The notes under the pieces are model-generated. The model did not search any database and had not been told where the DNA came from. It saw only the letters and a program-made list of their open reading frames with translations. From Faucicola mancuniensis (GTDB lineage: Bacteria > Pseudomonadota > Gammaproteobacteria > Pseudomonadales > Moraxellaceae), in assembly GCF_046523945.1 (NCBI RefSeq), contig NZ_CP171363.1:806001-870000 (forward strand): a stretch of 64,000 nucleotides of DNA, given 5' to 3'. Every line of letters starts with the position of its first letter. The first letter of the stretch is position 1. A program made the translations under genes and the position numbers. Below are positions 40,095 to 49,074 of this stretch, in pieces.

Positions 40095-41774
40095 TTAGAT
40101 ATATTTACGTTCACTGCTTTGTTGGGTTAATTCATCTGCGTTGATGGGTTGGGCGATGGGTTTAACTGGCCACGCCATTATAAATCTTGCACCGCCAAGC
40201 TCTGGACTTTCATCAACGCTCATTTTACCATTAAACCAAAAAGCAATCCGAGATACGATAGACAAGCCCAAACCATAACCGCCTGATGCACGAGTACGGC
40301 TGTCATCAAGGCGTGCAAAGGGAATAAACACTTTTTCACGGTCTTTTTCAGAAATGCCTTGTCCGTCATCTTCTACACTAATAAAGGCTTGTTTTTTGTC
40401 AATCCACGCTTTGACGATGATTTTTTTCTCGGCATAACGTGTCGCATTGCCTGCCAAGTTTTGTAACACACGGTGCAAATATCGCTTATCAGCACAGGCG
40501 ACTGCTTTTTCGTCAATCTCACCTGCGATAACTTCTACTGGCTTGCCTAAGGCGTTGGTTTCTCTGACGATTTGTTCTACCAAATCTTTGAGTTTAACCT
40601 CTTCCCAATCCATTTTTGGCGAGCCTTCTTCTAGTTTGGCATAGGTCAAAATTTCATCAATCAAGCCATTTAACGCCTCAATGTCTTGGTCAATATAATC
40701 TCGTTGCATGGCACGAGACTCTTCATCATCAGTATCAGCCAGCATATCCACCGCAAAACGAATCCGTGCCACAGGCGTTCGCAGTTCATGCGACACTGCA
40801 CGAGTAAGCTCACGTTGCGACTCAATCAAACGGCGAATATGCTGGGTCATATTGTTAAAAGTCGCCGCCAAATGCGAAATTTCGTCCTCACCCAATACCA
40901 TCACTTGAGTGTCAAGTTTGCCCTCTCGCACTTTGGTTACGCCTGTTTGAATTAACTGCAACTTTCGCTCAAGCGGAAAAATCAACGCATACACGCCAAG
41001 ACTAATCAAAAACATACAAATCAGCGTAATACTGACAATCAAATTTAACGGAAACCAATTAAACAGTTTAATCGGTCCCAGCATGACGGCAGTATTCGGC
41101 ATTTCGGTCGGTGCGATAATGCGAAATGACGAATTTTCAATACTGGTACTATCACGCAACATAATGACAATGTCTTTTCGTAGCAGTTGGGCTTGTTGAT
41201 TGGCATCAAGATTTAATTTATCAAAAGTCTGTAATGACAACTGAAATGGAAAATACGGCTGTAAGTCCTGCAAACGCTTTTGTTTTTCGGCAAATGTTGA
41301 ATAATACGACAAATCATCTAATAGCAACACGCCCACGCCTTTGATTTGTTGCTCGCTCAATTTGTCAAATTTAACATGAACCACGTCATTACTATTGGTA
41401 ACTTTATAAAAAATATCGGCTTGATTGGACTCTTCATGAAATCGCACCACCGATTTTTGTTTTTCTAAACGATTAATTTCGCTGGTTTTAAAATTGTTTT
41501 TGTCCAAAGTTTGTAAAGCAAACTCGCTTTCAAACAAGGTACTGACATCTTGTAACCAATATTTTTTTGCATTCTCGGTTTTTTGCCGTGCAATCCCCTC
41601 GCTCACCAAATAAAAAGCCCCTGTTGCCAAGTTTTCTCGGTAAGTTTGGGCTCTTTCGTCATTGATGGTCGTCAGCAACAATTGGGCAAACAGGGCAACA
41701 AGTAAACAGACAAGCAATAGCCCTGCATAAATTCGCAAAAAAATAGACTGGTTTAACGATGAAAATAACGACAT
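40095..41774 (-). CDS. Sensor histidine kinase, BfmS/RstB-like
   Basis: 559 residues. N-terminal helix (about 12-33), periplasmic domain to about 245, second helix (about 248-270), HAMP, HisKA with His329 in SHELRTPVARIRFAVDML, and HATPase with NLAGNATRYAE, VEDDGQGIS and GGYGLGLSIVSRIAFWF. The N-terminus (IFLRIYAGLLLVCLL) resembles Acinetobacter BfmS, which controls envelope and biofilm genes. No response-regulator gene is adjacent on either side, so the kinase is genetically orphan here. Confidence 0.82.
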   Translation of the reverse strand: MSLFSSLNQSIFLRIYAGLLLVCLLVALFAQLLLTTINDERAQTYRENLATGAFYLVSEGIARQKTENAKKYWLQDVSTLFESEFALQTLDKNNFKTSEINRLEKQKSVVRFHEESNQADIFYKVTNSNDVVHVKFDKLSEQQIKGVGVLLLDDLSYYSTFAEKQKRLQDLQPYFPFQLSLQTFDKLNLDANQQAQLLRKDIVIMLRDSTSIENSSFRIIAPTEMPNTAVMLGPIKLFNWFPLNLIVSITLICMFLISLGVYALIFPLERKLQLIQTGVTKVREGKLDTQVMVLGEDEISHLAATFNNMTQHIRRLIESQRELTRAVSHELRTPVARIRFAVDMLADTDDEESRAMQRDYIDQDIEALNGLIDEILTYAKLEEGSPKMDWEEVKLKDLVEQIVRETNALGKPVEVIAGEIDEKAVACADKRYLHRVLQNLAGNATRYAEKKIIVKAWIDKKQAFISVEDDGQGISEKDREKVFIPFARLDDSRTRASGGYGLGLSIVSRIAFWFNGKMSVDESPELGGARFIMAWPVKPIAQPINADELTQQSSERKYI

Positions 41775-41882
41775 ACGATAGTTTTTTAAAAAAAAGACGG
41801 ACTATTTTAGGCGATTTTAAAAAACTTTGTCTATAGTAAATCTGTCAATTTGGTAAAATTAAATTTACAATACATGATACTT

Positions 41883-42689
41883 TTAATCTTTTAACCCAAG
41901 TACATCTTGCATATCAAACAGTCCATTCGTTTGGCTCGTTACCCACACAGACGCACGTACCGCACCACTGGCAAAGGTCATGCGTTCACGGGCTTTGTGG
42001 GTGATTTCCACAATTTCGCCATCAGAGATAAACATTACGGTATGGTCGCCGACAATCTCGCCACCACGAATCGCATGAATACCGATTTCGCCTTGTTTAC
42101 GCTCGCCTGTTTGACCTTGTCGTCCGTAAATGGCAACATCTTTTAGATTTTGTCCACGCCCTTTTGCCACCGCTTCTGCCATCATGTAGGCTGTGCCTGA
42201 TGGTGCGTCAATTTTGTGTTTGTGGTGGGCTTCAAGGATTTCCACATCAGCGGTTTCGCCAAAGGCTTTGCTGGCGATTTCTAACAGTTTTAAACTTAAA
42301 TTTACACCTGTTGAATAGTTACCTGCATAGACGATGGCGATTTTTTCGCTCGCTTTTTGTAAAATGGTGTTTTGTTCATCGTTTAAGCCTGTCGTGCCAA
42401 TCACCATATTCACGCCTTTTTCGCTACACAGTTGCAAATTTTTGACGGTGGATTCTGGTAAACTAAAGTCAATTAACACATCAATGTCATCAATCACATT
42501 TGCCAAATCATCAACCAAAGCGACATTGGCTTTGTTAATATTTACAAGTTCGCCTGCATCAACACCGACAAGGCTTGAGCCTGTGCGTTCTACTGCTCCT
42601 GCCAAAATGGTTTGTGGGTTTTGGACGACTGCTTGAATGAGCATACGCCCCATGCGTCCACCTGCACCAATCACACCGACTTTTATCAT
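41883..42689 (-). CDS. dapB: 4-hydroxy-tetrahydrodipicolinate reductase
   Basis: A 268-residue enzyme of lysine and meso-DAP synthesis; it reduces the dapA product with NAD(P)H. Seen: the nucleotide-binding GVIGAGGRMGRMLIQAV at the N-terminus, the catalytic EAHHKHKIDAPSGTA and AIRGGEIVGDHTVMF. Complete. dnaK and dnaJ lie nearby upstream, as in other gammaproteobacteria, but on this strand a decayed toxin-antitoxin pair sits between dnaJ and dapB. Confidence 0.95.
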   Translation of the reverse strand: MIKVGVIGAGGRMGRMLIQAVVQNPQTILAGAVERTGSSLVGVDAGELVNINKANVALVDDLANVIDDIDVLIDFSLPESTVKNLQLCSEKGVNMVIGTTGLNDEQNTILQKASEKIAIVYAGNYSTGVNLSLKLLEIASKAFGETADVEILEAHHKHKIDAPSGTAYMMAEAVAKGRGQNLKDVAIYGRQGQTGERKQGEIGIHAIRGGEIVGDHTVMFISDGEIVEITHKARERMTFASGAVRASVWVTSQTNGLFDMQDVLGLKD

Positions 42690-42710
42690 GATTTTCTCGC
42701 TTTTGTTAAA

Positions 42711-42797
42711 TTAGGTTGTAAACAATTGAATGGGAATATATTGTGCATAATTGACAAAATCTTTGTCCAAACTATAAATTTTTAAACGGTGTCTATT
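42711..42797 (-). pseudogene. VapC toxin scar, last ~28 codons
   Basis: In one minus-strand frame the bases read RHRLKIYSLDKDFVNYAQYI, then PIQLFTT and TAA. This is the C-terminal end of a PIN-domain VapC (SLDKDF holds the last acidic motif). The rest of the toxin is missing; the scar begins at the vapB stop codon, so an in-place deletion has removed about the first four fifths of the gene. Confidence 0.7.
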
Positions 42798-42996
42798 TAA
42801 CTGATGTGGCAAATCGCTCAGCTTTATAATCATAGTCATCATAATCAATCGTGCCAAATAATTTAATTAATTCTTTGGTTTTATAACATTGAATAAATTC
42901 GCTCAAAGCGGTATGAACCGCTTCTTTGTTATCAGTAAAACCGTCCAAATCAACCGCTTGAGCCAGTAAATCATCATTAATCGTTAATGTGGTCAT
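42793..42996 (-). CDS. vapB: VapB-family antitoxin, orphan
   Basis: 67 residues with the VapB/DUF2191 pattern: a TTLTINDDLLAQA beta strand, then NKEAVHTALSEFIQ helix (ribbon-helix-helix DNA-binding part) and the C-terminal toxin-binding tail LFGTIDYDDYDYKAERF. The antitoxin is intact but its toxin partner is reduced to a short scar immediately downstream. It may persist as a regulator or as an anti-addiction remnant. Confidence 0.8.
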   Translation of the reverse strand: MTTLTINDDLLAQAVDLDGFTDNKEAVHTALSEFIQCYKTKELIKLFGTIDYDDYDYKAERFATSVK

Positions 42997-43047
42997 AAAA
43001 ACTCCAAAAAGCGTCTATTACGAGCAATCCTACTGATTTTATCAAAA

Positions 43048-44196
43048 TTAGTCAAACAAATCTTTCACATCATCTTTGAGTTTGTCAAAAAATGATTTCT
43101 TTTTGTCCGATTGGTTATGCTCACCCAAAGAACCTTGTAATTGGCGAAGCAAATCTTTTTGCTCACTGCTTAAATTGGTCGGCGTTTCCACAATCACACG
43201 ACACAACAAGTCGCCTTTCATAGACTCACGCACAGGCGTAATCCCTTTGCCTTTGATACGAAAAATTTTGTGGCTTTGTGTGCCTTCTGGAATGCGTAAA
43301 TTAATGCGACCGTCTAACGTTGGTACTTCCACTTCACGACCCAATGCCGCATCAGCAAAACTAATCGGCACGTCCAAATGCAAATCCGCCCCATTTCGCA
43401 CAAATTTATCATGCTCTTTGACACGAATTTCTACATACAAGTCGCCACTTTCGCCACCTTGAATCGCTTCGCCTTCACCTGACAAACGCACTCTGTCGCC
43501 ATTGTCCACGCCCGCAGGAATGGTCACTTCTAGTGTGCGAGATTTGTCTTTGACACCCGAACCATGACAGTCGCCACAAGGATTTTTGATTTGTTTACCA
43601 GAGCCACCACAGTGCGGACAAGTCTGCTGTACCGCGAAAAAGCCTTGTTGCATACGCACCACGCCATGACCGCCACAGGTGGTACAAGTTACCACGTCTT
43701 CTGGGTTTTTTGTGCCTTTGCCGTTACAGGTTTCACAAGGGGCTGGGGCGGTAAAGGTAATTTCTTTTTTTACGCCGTTTACCGCTTCTTCAAGGCTTAA
43801 TTCCACGACATAGCGTAAATCTGCGCCACGGCGTCGGCGACTGCTACGACCACCGCCGAACATATCGCCAAACATATCACCAAAACCGCCTGCACGTCCA
43901 CCGCCAAATAAATCACCAAAAATATCGTGGAAATTGCCACCGCCAAAACCACCGCCACCGCCCATGCCGTTTTCAAAGGCGGCGTGTCCCATGCGGTCGT
44001 AAGCAGAGCGTTTTTGGGCATCGCTTAGCACTTCGTAAGCCAATGATGCTTCTTTAAATTTTTCTTCGGCTTGTGGGTCGTCTGGATTACGGTCTGGGTG
44101 ATATTTCATTGCCAACTTGCGGTAGGCTTTTTTAATTTCTTGTTCATTGGCATTTTTATCAATGCCCAATACTTCATAAAAATCACGTTTTGACAT
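43048..44196 (-). CDS. dnaJ: Chaperone protein DnaJ
   Basis: The Hsp40 co-chaperone that stimulates DnaK ATPase. 382 residues from MSKRDFYEV; a tandem ATG 3 bases earlier is possible, both served by GAGGAT. J domain with HPD in KYHPDRNPDD, a Gly/Phe-rich linker (GGGGGFGGG, GGGRAGG), four CxxCxGxG zinc repeats (CETCNGKG, CTTCGGHG, CPHCGGSG, CGDCHGSG) and two C-terminal substrate domains. The upstream reading frame to 44262 is not part of the gene. A terminator lies between dnaK and dnaJ. Confidence 0.95.
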   Translation of the reverse strand: MSKRDFYEVLGIDKNANEQEIKKAYRKLAMKYHPDRNPDDPQAEEKFKEASLAYEVLSDAQKRSAYDRMGHAAFENGMGGGGGFGGGNFHDIFGDLFGGGRAGGFGDMFGDMFGGGRSSRRRRGADLRYVVELSLEEAVNGVKKEITFTAPAPCETCNGKGTKNPEDVVTCTTCGGHGVVRMQQGFFAVQQTCPHCGGSGKQIKNPCGDCHGSGVKDKSRTLEVTIPAGVDNGDRVRLSGEGEAIQGGESGDLYVEIRVKEHDKFVRNGADLHLDVPISFADAALGREVEVPTLDGRINLRIPEGTQSHKIFRIKGKGITPVRESMKGDLLCRVIVETPTNLSSEQKDLLRQLQGSLGEHNQSDKKKSFFDKLKDDVKDLFD

Positions 44197-44293
44197 CATT
44201 ATCCTCGAGCTATATTTTTGCAAATTTTTTATCAATATGGTGCTAAATAGCAATTTTTTCAATATTCAAATGCTGTTTTGCCAAAAAAACCAA

Positions 44294-44327
44294 AAAAATC
44301 ACCGCCTAACCCTAGACAGTGATTTTT
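44294..44327 (-). terminator. Intrinsic terminator between dnaK and dnaJ
   Basis: On the minus strand AAAAATCAC pairs with GTGATTTTT and is followed by more T. It lies just after dnaK, so dnaJ is probably transcribed partly from its own promoter or by read-through. Confidence 0.7.
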
Positions 44328-44343
44328 GAAAAAAGATAATAAA

Positions 44344-46263
44344 TTATTTGTCGTCTTTAACTTCGGTAAATTCAGCATCAACCACGCTGTCATCTTGTGG
44401 GGCTTGTTGTGGTTGAGCTTGGTCGCCTGCTGGGTTTGCCCCTGCGTCCGCATAGATTTTTTGGCTAACTGGTAAAAACGCATTGTCCAACGCTTCAAGT
44501 TTTGCTTTGATGTCATCCAAGTCGTCTTCTTTGGCTGCCAACTCTAGTGCTTTGATGGCTTCTTCAACAGGTGTTTTGTCCGCTTCGGTGATTTTGCTTT
44601 CAGCGTCTTTTAATGCTTTTTGTACGCCATGAATACGTCCGTCCGCTTCGTTACGCACGTTGGCAAGTTCAGCAAATTTGGCATCTTCGGCAGCATTGGC
44701 TTCAGCGTCACGCACCATTTGTTCAATTTCTTCGTCCGATAGTCCAGAGTCTGCTTTGATTTGGATACTTTGAGCTTTGCCTGTACCTTTGTCTTTTGCT
44801 GAGATGTTCATGATACCGTCAGCGTTGATATCAAAGGTGACTTCAATTTGCGGAATACCACGTGGTGCTGGTGGAATATCGGTCAAGTCAAAGTTGCCTA
44901 ACAGTTTGTTTTGGTTGGCAATTTTACGCTCGCCTTGATACACCTGAATAGTAACGGCTGGTTGATTGTCGGCAGCAGTTGAGAACACTTGTGATTTTTT
45001 GGTTGGAATCATGGTGTTTTTCTCAATGATGGCTGTCATCACACCACCCATCGTTTCAATACCCAATGTTAAAGGCGTTACGTCAAGTAGTAGTACGTCT
45101 TTTTTGTCGCCAGACAATACCGCACCTTGAATCGCCGCACCCATTGCGACTGCTTCGTCTGGGTTTACGTCTTTTCTAGGCTCTGTGCCAAAAAAGTCTT
45201 GTACACGTTGTTGTACTAGTGGCATACGGCTTTGACCGCCGACCAAAATCACGTCATCAATGTCGCTTGCTGATAAACCTGCATCGCTTAGGGCGATTTT
45301 ACATGGCTCAATGGTACGGTTTACCAAGTCTTCGGTCAAACTTTCAAGTTTGGCACGGGTGATGTTTAATACCAAGTGTTTTGGGCCTGTCGCATCAGCG
45401 GTGATGTATGGCAAGTTGATTTCGGTGCTTTGTGAGCTTGATAGTTCAATTTTGGCTTTTTCAGCAGCTTCTTTTAAACGTTGCATTGCCAAAGGGTCAC
45501 CTTTTAAATTGACACTGTTTTCTTTTTTAAATTCTTCAACCAAAAAGTCAATCAATGCCAAGTCAAAGTCTTCACCGCCTAGGAATGTATCGCCGTTGGT
45601 TGATAACACTTCAAATTGTTGCTCGCCGTCCACGTCAGCGATTTCAATGATTGAAATATCAAATGTACCACCGCCCAAGTCATATACAGCGATTTTACGG
45701 TCTGCACCGCCTTTTTTGTCCATGCCATAGGCTAGGGCTGCGGCAGTTGGTTCGTTGATGATACGTTTTACGTCCAAACCTGCGATTTTACCTGCGTCTT
45801 TGGTGGCTTGGCGTTGGCTGTCGTTAAAGTAAGCAGGCACGGTTACGACTGCTTCGGTAACGGTTTCGCCAAGGTAATCTTCGGCAGTTTTTTTCATTTT
45901 TTTCAACACTTCGGCTGAAATTTGTGGTGGGGCAAGTTTTTTGCCATTGATTTCTACCCACGCATCGCCATTGTCGGCTTTGGTGATTTTGTAAGGTACC
46001 ATGCCGATGTCTTTTTGCACCACTTTGTCGTCAAAACGGCGACCAATTAAGCGTTTAATTGCAAATAAAGTGTTGGTTGGGTTAGTAACGGCTTGGCGTT
46101 TGGCTGATTGACCGACTAGGATTTCGCCATCTTCTTTGTAGGCAACGATTGATGGGGTGGTTCTCGCCCCTTCTGCATTGTCAATAACTTTGACTTTGTC
46201 GCCTTCCATCACAGCGACACATGAGTTGGTTGTACCTAAGTCAATACCGATAATTTTAGCCAT
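44344..46263 (-). CDS. dnaK: Chaperone protein DnaK (Hsp70)
   Basis: 639 residues. The ATPase domain has IGIDLGTTNSCVAVMEG, the phosphate loops (AVYDLGGGTFDISI, ILVGGQSRMPLVQ) and the linker VLLLDVTPLTLGIETMGG; the substrate-binding domain and a Gln/Pro-rich C-terminus ending DAEFTEVKDDK, close to the usual EEVKD tail, follow. It works with DnaJ and GrpE encoded beside it in folding and heat-shock control. Confidence 0.97.
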   Translation of the reverse strand: MAKIIGIDLGTTNSCVAVMEGDKVKVIDNAEGARTTPSIVAYKEDGEILVGQSAKRQAVTNPTNTLFAIKRLIGRRFDDKVVQKDIGMVPYKITKADNGDAWVEINGKKLAPPQISAEVLKKMKKTAEDYLGETVTEAVVTVPAYFNDSQRQATKDAGKIAGLDVKRIINEPTAAALAYGMDKKGGADRKIAVYDLGGGTFDISIIEIADVDGEQQFEVLSTNGDTFLGGEDFDLALIDFLVEEFKKENSVNLKGDPLAMQRLKEAAEKAKIELSSSQSTEINLPYITADATGPKHLVLNITRAKLESLTEDLVNRTIEPCKIALSDAGLSASDIDDVILVGGQSRMPLVQQRVQDFFGTEPRKDVNPDEAVAMGAAIQGAVLSGDKKDVLLLDVTPLTLGIETMGGVMTAIIEKNTMIPTKKSQVFSTAADNQPAVTIQVYQGERKIANQNKLLGNFDLTDIPPAPRGIPQIEVTFDINADGIMNISAKDKGTGKAQSIQIKADSGLSDEEIEQMVRDAEANAAEDAKFAELANVRNEADGRIHGVQKALKDAESKITEADKTPVEEAIKALELAAKEDDLDDIKAKLEALDNAFLPVSQKIYADAGANPAGDQAQPQQAPQDDSVVDAEFTEVKDDK

Positions 46264-46376
46264 AATTTTTACTCCGATTTTTAAGATTTTGTATTATTTT
46301 CATGATGTTAAATTTTCTACTATTAACTTTTATTAAAAATTAAATTTGATAAAACATCATGATTGCTTGTTAATGT

Positions 46377-46405
46377 ATATAAGTTTTCAATTGATTTTTT
46401 TCAAG
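46377..46405 (-). promoter_or_regulatory. Putative dnaK promoter with heat-shock-like -35
   Basis: On the minus strand CCCTTGAA lies 17 bases before TTATATAC, within the 192-base gap between grpE and dnaK. CTTGAA is the -35 box of sigma-32 promoters; the -10 region (TTATAT) is closer to sigma-70 than to CCCCAT. Assigned by eye. Confidence 0.4.
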
Positions 46406-46455
46406 GGATTTTTTAAAAATTTTATGATAATTTTAAAAAAATTTCACCTAAAAAC

Positions 46456-47016
46456 TTACTGCCCAACACGCACCATTGCAGGACGTAATAGACGCTCGTG
46501 CAAGGTATAGCCTTTTTGCAACACTTGACCGACTTTGCCACTTTCCACGCTTGGGTCAATACCAACCGCTTCATGAAAATCGGCATTAAACGCTTCATTT
46601 TGCGGATTTACCACTTGTACGCCATATTTTTCTAGCACGGTTAAAAGTGATTTGTGGGTCAATTTTACCCCTTCTAACACTGGGTCGTTGTCATTTTGGC
46701 TGTTTTCAATCGCACGCTCAAGGTTATCCACCGTATCCAACAAATCTTTGGCAAATTTTTCTAACGCGAATTTTTTGGTTTTTTCGGTTTCTTGTTCCAT
46801 GCGGTTGCGTGCATTGTAGGCTTCGGCATTGGCACGAGCGTGGGCTTCCTTAGCTTCTTTGACTTGCCCTTCAAGCTCGGCAATACGCTGTTGATAAGTG
46901 TCCAAATCCACTTGACTGTCAATCGTTTTGGCTTCGCCAGTTGGCTCAAGTTCGTTGATGGTGTCACCCAAAATGGTTGATTGGGCTTCTGTTTGGTTTT
47001 GTTGTTCTGCTGACAT
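46456..47016 (-). CDS. grpE: Nucleotide exchange factor GrpE
   Basis: 186 residues from the ATG at 47016, which has AAAGGA in front; an upstream in-frame ATG at 47061 is unlikely. A long N-terminal coiled coil (DLDTYQQRIAELEGQVKEAK) precedes the GrpE core: RMEQETEKTKKFALEKFAKD, LLDTVDNLERAIE and the C-terminal VLQKGYTLHERLLRPAMVRV. It releases ADP from DnaK. It is first in the grpE-dnaK-dnaJ cluster. Confidence 0.94.
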   Translation of the reverse strand: MSAEQQNQTEAQSTILGDTINELEPTGEAKTIDSQVDLDTYQQRIAELEGQVKEAKEAHARANAEAYNARNRMEQETEKTKKFALEKFAKDLLDTVDNLERAIENSQNDNDPVLEGVKLTHKSLLTVLEKYGVQVVNPQNEAFNADFHEAVGIDPSVESGKVGQVLQKGYTLHERLLRPAMVRVGQ

Positions 47017-47111
47017 GGCGTATCCTTTGGTTAAAATTGATAATAAAATTAATTTAATCAATTGATAATGCCAAAAGGATAAAATTTCAAGCAGTTATCG
47101 GCAAAAATTTT

Positions 47112-47729
47112 CTAATCTCGCACAATTTCGCCTGTCAAAGCGTCTTTAATTTGGCTCGGCTCGGTAAAGCCCAACGTTGGAGCGTTAAAATAACCAATCG
47201 TATCGCCAAAATAGGATTGGGCTTGCTCTAACGTGGTGGCAGGCGGTTTTCCACTTGGGTTGCAACTGGTGGAAACCAAAAAACCATACGGATTGTGCGG
47301 GGAAACAAGGCTTTGGCACAAGTCGGCAATTGCTTGCTGTTCAATGATACGAATGGCAAGACTTGTCCGTCCGCCTGTAACAAAATAGGGAATATTTGTG
47401 GATAAGTTGCTAGGAATGGAAAAAAGCCAAGTGGTTGCTTGCTTTTGCTTTGTGGTATTGCTAAAATTTTGCCAACTTTGTAAAATCTGTTGTTGTTTAT
47501 CAAACGGTAAATTTTGCAAAAAATCGTTAATTAACAAATGGTTAGCAGTTAAAACAATCAAGCCTTTTTCTAGCGGACGGTTTTTGATTTCAAGTAATTT
47601 TAACACCGCTTGCTCGTTAAAAGGGTCGCAACCAATGCCCCACACCGCTTCGGTCGGATAGGCGAGCAAATTGCCGTCAGTTAGCCATTGTTGGGCGTGT
47701 TTTAGGTTGTTTTTATCAAAAATTTTCAT
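47112..47729 (-). CDS. tsaC: L-threonylcarbamoyladenylate synthase (YrdC/Sua5 type)
   Basis: 205 residues with the YrdC fold: LLAYPTEAVWGIGCDPFNEQ near the N-terminus, KNRPLEKGLIVL, the SLAIRI motif and STSCNPSGKPPATT. TsaC makes the TC-AMP used for the t6A37 modification of ANN-decoding tRNAs. It lies 9 bases downstream of dprA on the same strand, a neighbour relation typical of gammaproteobacteria. Confidence 0.92.
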   Translation of the reverse strand: MKIFDKNNLKHAQQWLTDGNLLAYPTEAVWGIGCDPFNEQAVLKLLEIKNRPLEKGLIVLTANHLLINDFLQNLPFDKQQQILQSWQNFSNTTKQKQATTWLFSIPSNLSTNIPYFVTGGRTSLAIRIIEQQAIADLCQSLVSPHNPYGFLVSTSCNPSGKPPATTLEQAQSYFGDTIGYFNAPTLGFTEPSQIKDALTGEIVRD

Positions 47730-47738
47730 ATCAACACC

Positions 47739-48989
47739 TTACGCACGACACCGCAAATACAGCCCACCTTGAGCCATCGCAAGCCCCATGATTTCAAGCT
47801 CAATCAACTGCCCAGACAAGGTCGCAATATCCAAGCCTGTTTTTTCCACCAAACTGTCCAAATCTTGCCCTGCCCAATCCAACTGATTTAGCAAGCTAAA
47901 TAAATGTGGCGGAATATCGTTGTTTGTTTGCGTTGGTTGAATGGGTTCAATATTGTTTATAATTGTATTTTCAAGTGAATTTGATAAATTTTCCGTATTT
48001 GGCAAATCTGTGTTTTGCGAAACATTATTTTGTGAAATTGGATTTTGTAAATTTGCATGTTGCGAAAACGGTGATTTAAACATCGCCAAATCTTCCAAAA
48101 TCTGTGCAGGGTGGTCAATCAGCGTTGCCCCTTCACGAATGAGTTGATGGCAACCTTTCGCATTGACATTGTCAATATGACTTGGAATAGCAAACACTTG
48201 TTTGCCTTGTTCGTTGGTTAGCCGTGCGGTAATTAGCGAACCGCTTTGCAATTGTGCTTCAACGACAAGCGTTGCAAGGCTTAACCCTGCGACAAGGCGA
48301 TTGCGTCTTGGAAAATTGTGATTATTCGGCGGACTATCAGGCAAAAGTTCACTAATAACACAACCGCCTGTTTGAATAATTTGATTTTTTAACGCCAAAT
48401 GATTTTTGGGATAACACAACCGAATGCCTGTACCAAGTACCGCCACTGTTCGCCCTTGCTTATTTGGGTCGTTTTGAGCCAACGCCCCGACATGGGCTTG
48501 TTTGTCCACGCCATCGGCAAGTCCGCTCGTTATCCACAAGCCTTCATACGCCAAAAACTGAGCCATGTCAAAGGCGATTTTACTCGCATGAGCGGTTAAT
48601 TTTCGGCTACCGACAACGGCAAGTTGGGGCATGGATAAGGCTTGAATATTGCCTTGATAAAATAATAATGGCGGTGGGTCATAAATTTCTTTTAACAAAG
48701 GCGGAAATTGACTGTCATCAGCAAAAATTACGCCATATTCACCATTGGCGATTTGTTGCAAAGTGGTTTGCAAAAATGGACTATTTCGCCCTTGATTGAT
48801 AAATTCTTCAAAGCGTTCAATATGGCTTTTGTGCAAATTTAAACTTTGCCAATCGCCCAATTTTGCGTTAATCGCATTTTGAGCATTGCCAAAATATTCG
48901 GTTAATTTGGCAAAACTGGATAACGACATATTCACCAAATACCAAAGGGTGATGGTGGCTTGTTGCTGTGGGGAAAATGTTATATTCAT
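47739..48989 (-). CDS. dprA: DNA-processing protein DprA
   Basis: 416 residues. N-terminal SAM-like helices, a Rossmann core with VVGSRKLTAHASKIAF, WITSGLADGVDKQAHVGAL and GRTVAVLGTG, then SELLPDSPPNNHNFPRRNRL, and a C-terminal winged-helix domain (about 340-416) after a low-complexity Asn/Gln linker that is longer than usual. DprA loads RecA on incoming single strands in natural transformation. It is preceded by a terminator after the LysM gene, so it has its own promoter, and is followed by tsaC. Confidence 0.93.
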   Translation of the reverse strand: MNITFSPQQQATITLWYLVNMSLSSFAKLTEYFGNAQNAINAKLGDWQSLNLHKSHIERFEEFINQGRNSPFLQTTLQQIANGEYGVIFADDSQFPPLLKEIYDPPPLLFYQGNIQALSMPQLAVVGSRKLTAHASKIAFDMAQFLAYEGLWITSGLADGVDKQAHVGALAQNDPNKQGRTVAVLGTGIRLCYPKNHLALKNQIIQTGGCVISELLPDSPPNNHNFPRRNRLVAGLSLATLVVEAQLQSGSLITARLTNEQGKQVFAIPSHIDNVNAKGCHQLIREGATLIDHPAQILEDLAMFKSPFSQHANLQNPISQNNVSQNTDLPNTENLSNSLENTIINNIEPIQPTQTNNDIPPHLFSLLNQLDWAGQDLDSLVEKTGLDIATLSGQLIELEIMGLAMAQGGLYLRCRA

Positions 48990-49012
48990 TTTTTGATAAT
49001 TTTGCTAAACAT

Positions 49013-49044
49013 AAAAACAGGTGGATTGTATCACAACCCACCTG
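49013..49044 (-). terminator. Intrinsic terminator after the LysM gene
   Basis: On the minus strand CAGGTGGGTTGTG and the partner CAATCCACCTG form a stem of about 11 pairs followed by TTTTTATG. It lies between the LysM gene and dprA. Confidence 0.85.
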
Positions 49045-49074
49045 CTTATATTAAAAAATTGTACAATTTGACAA

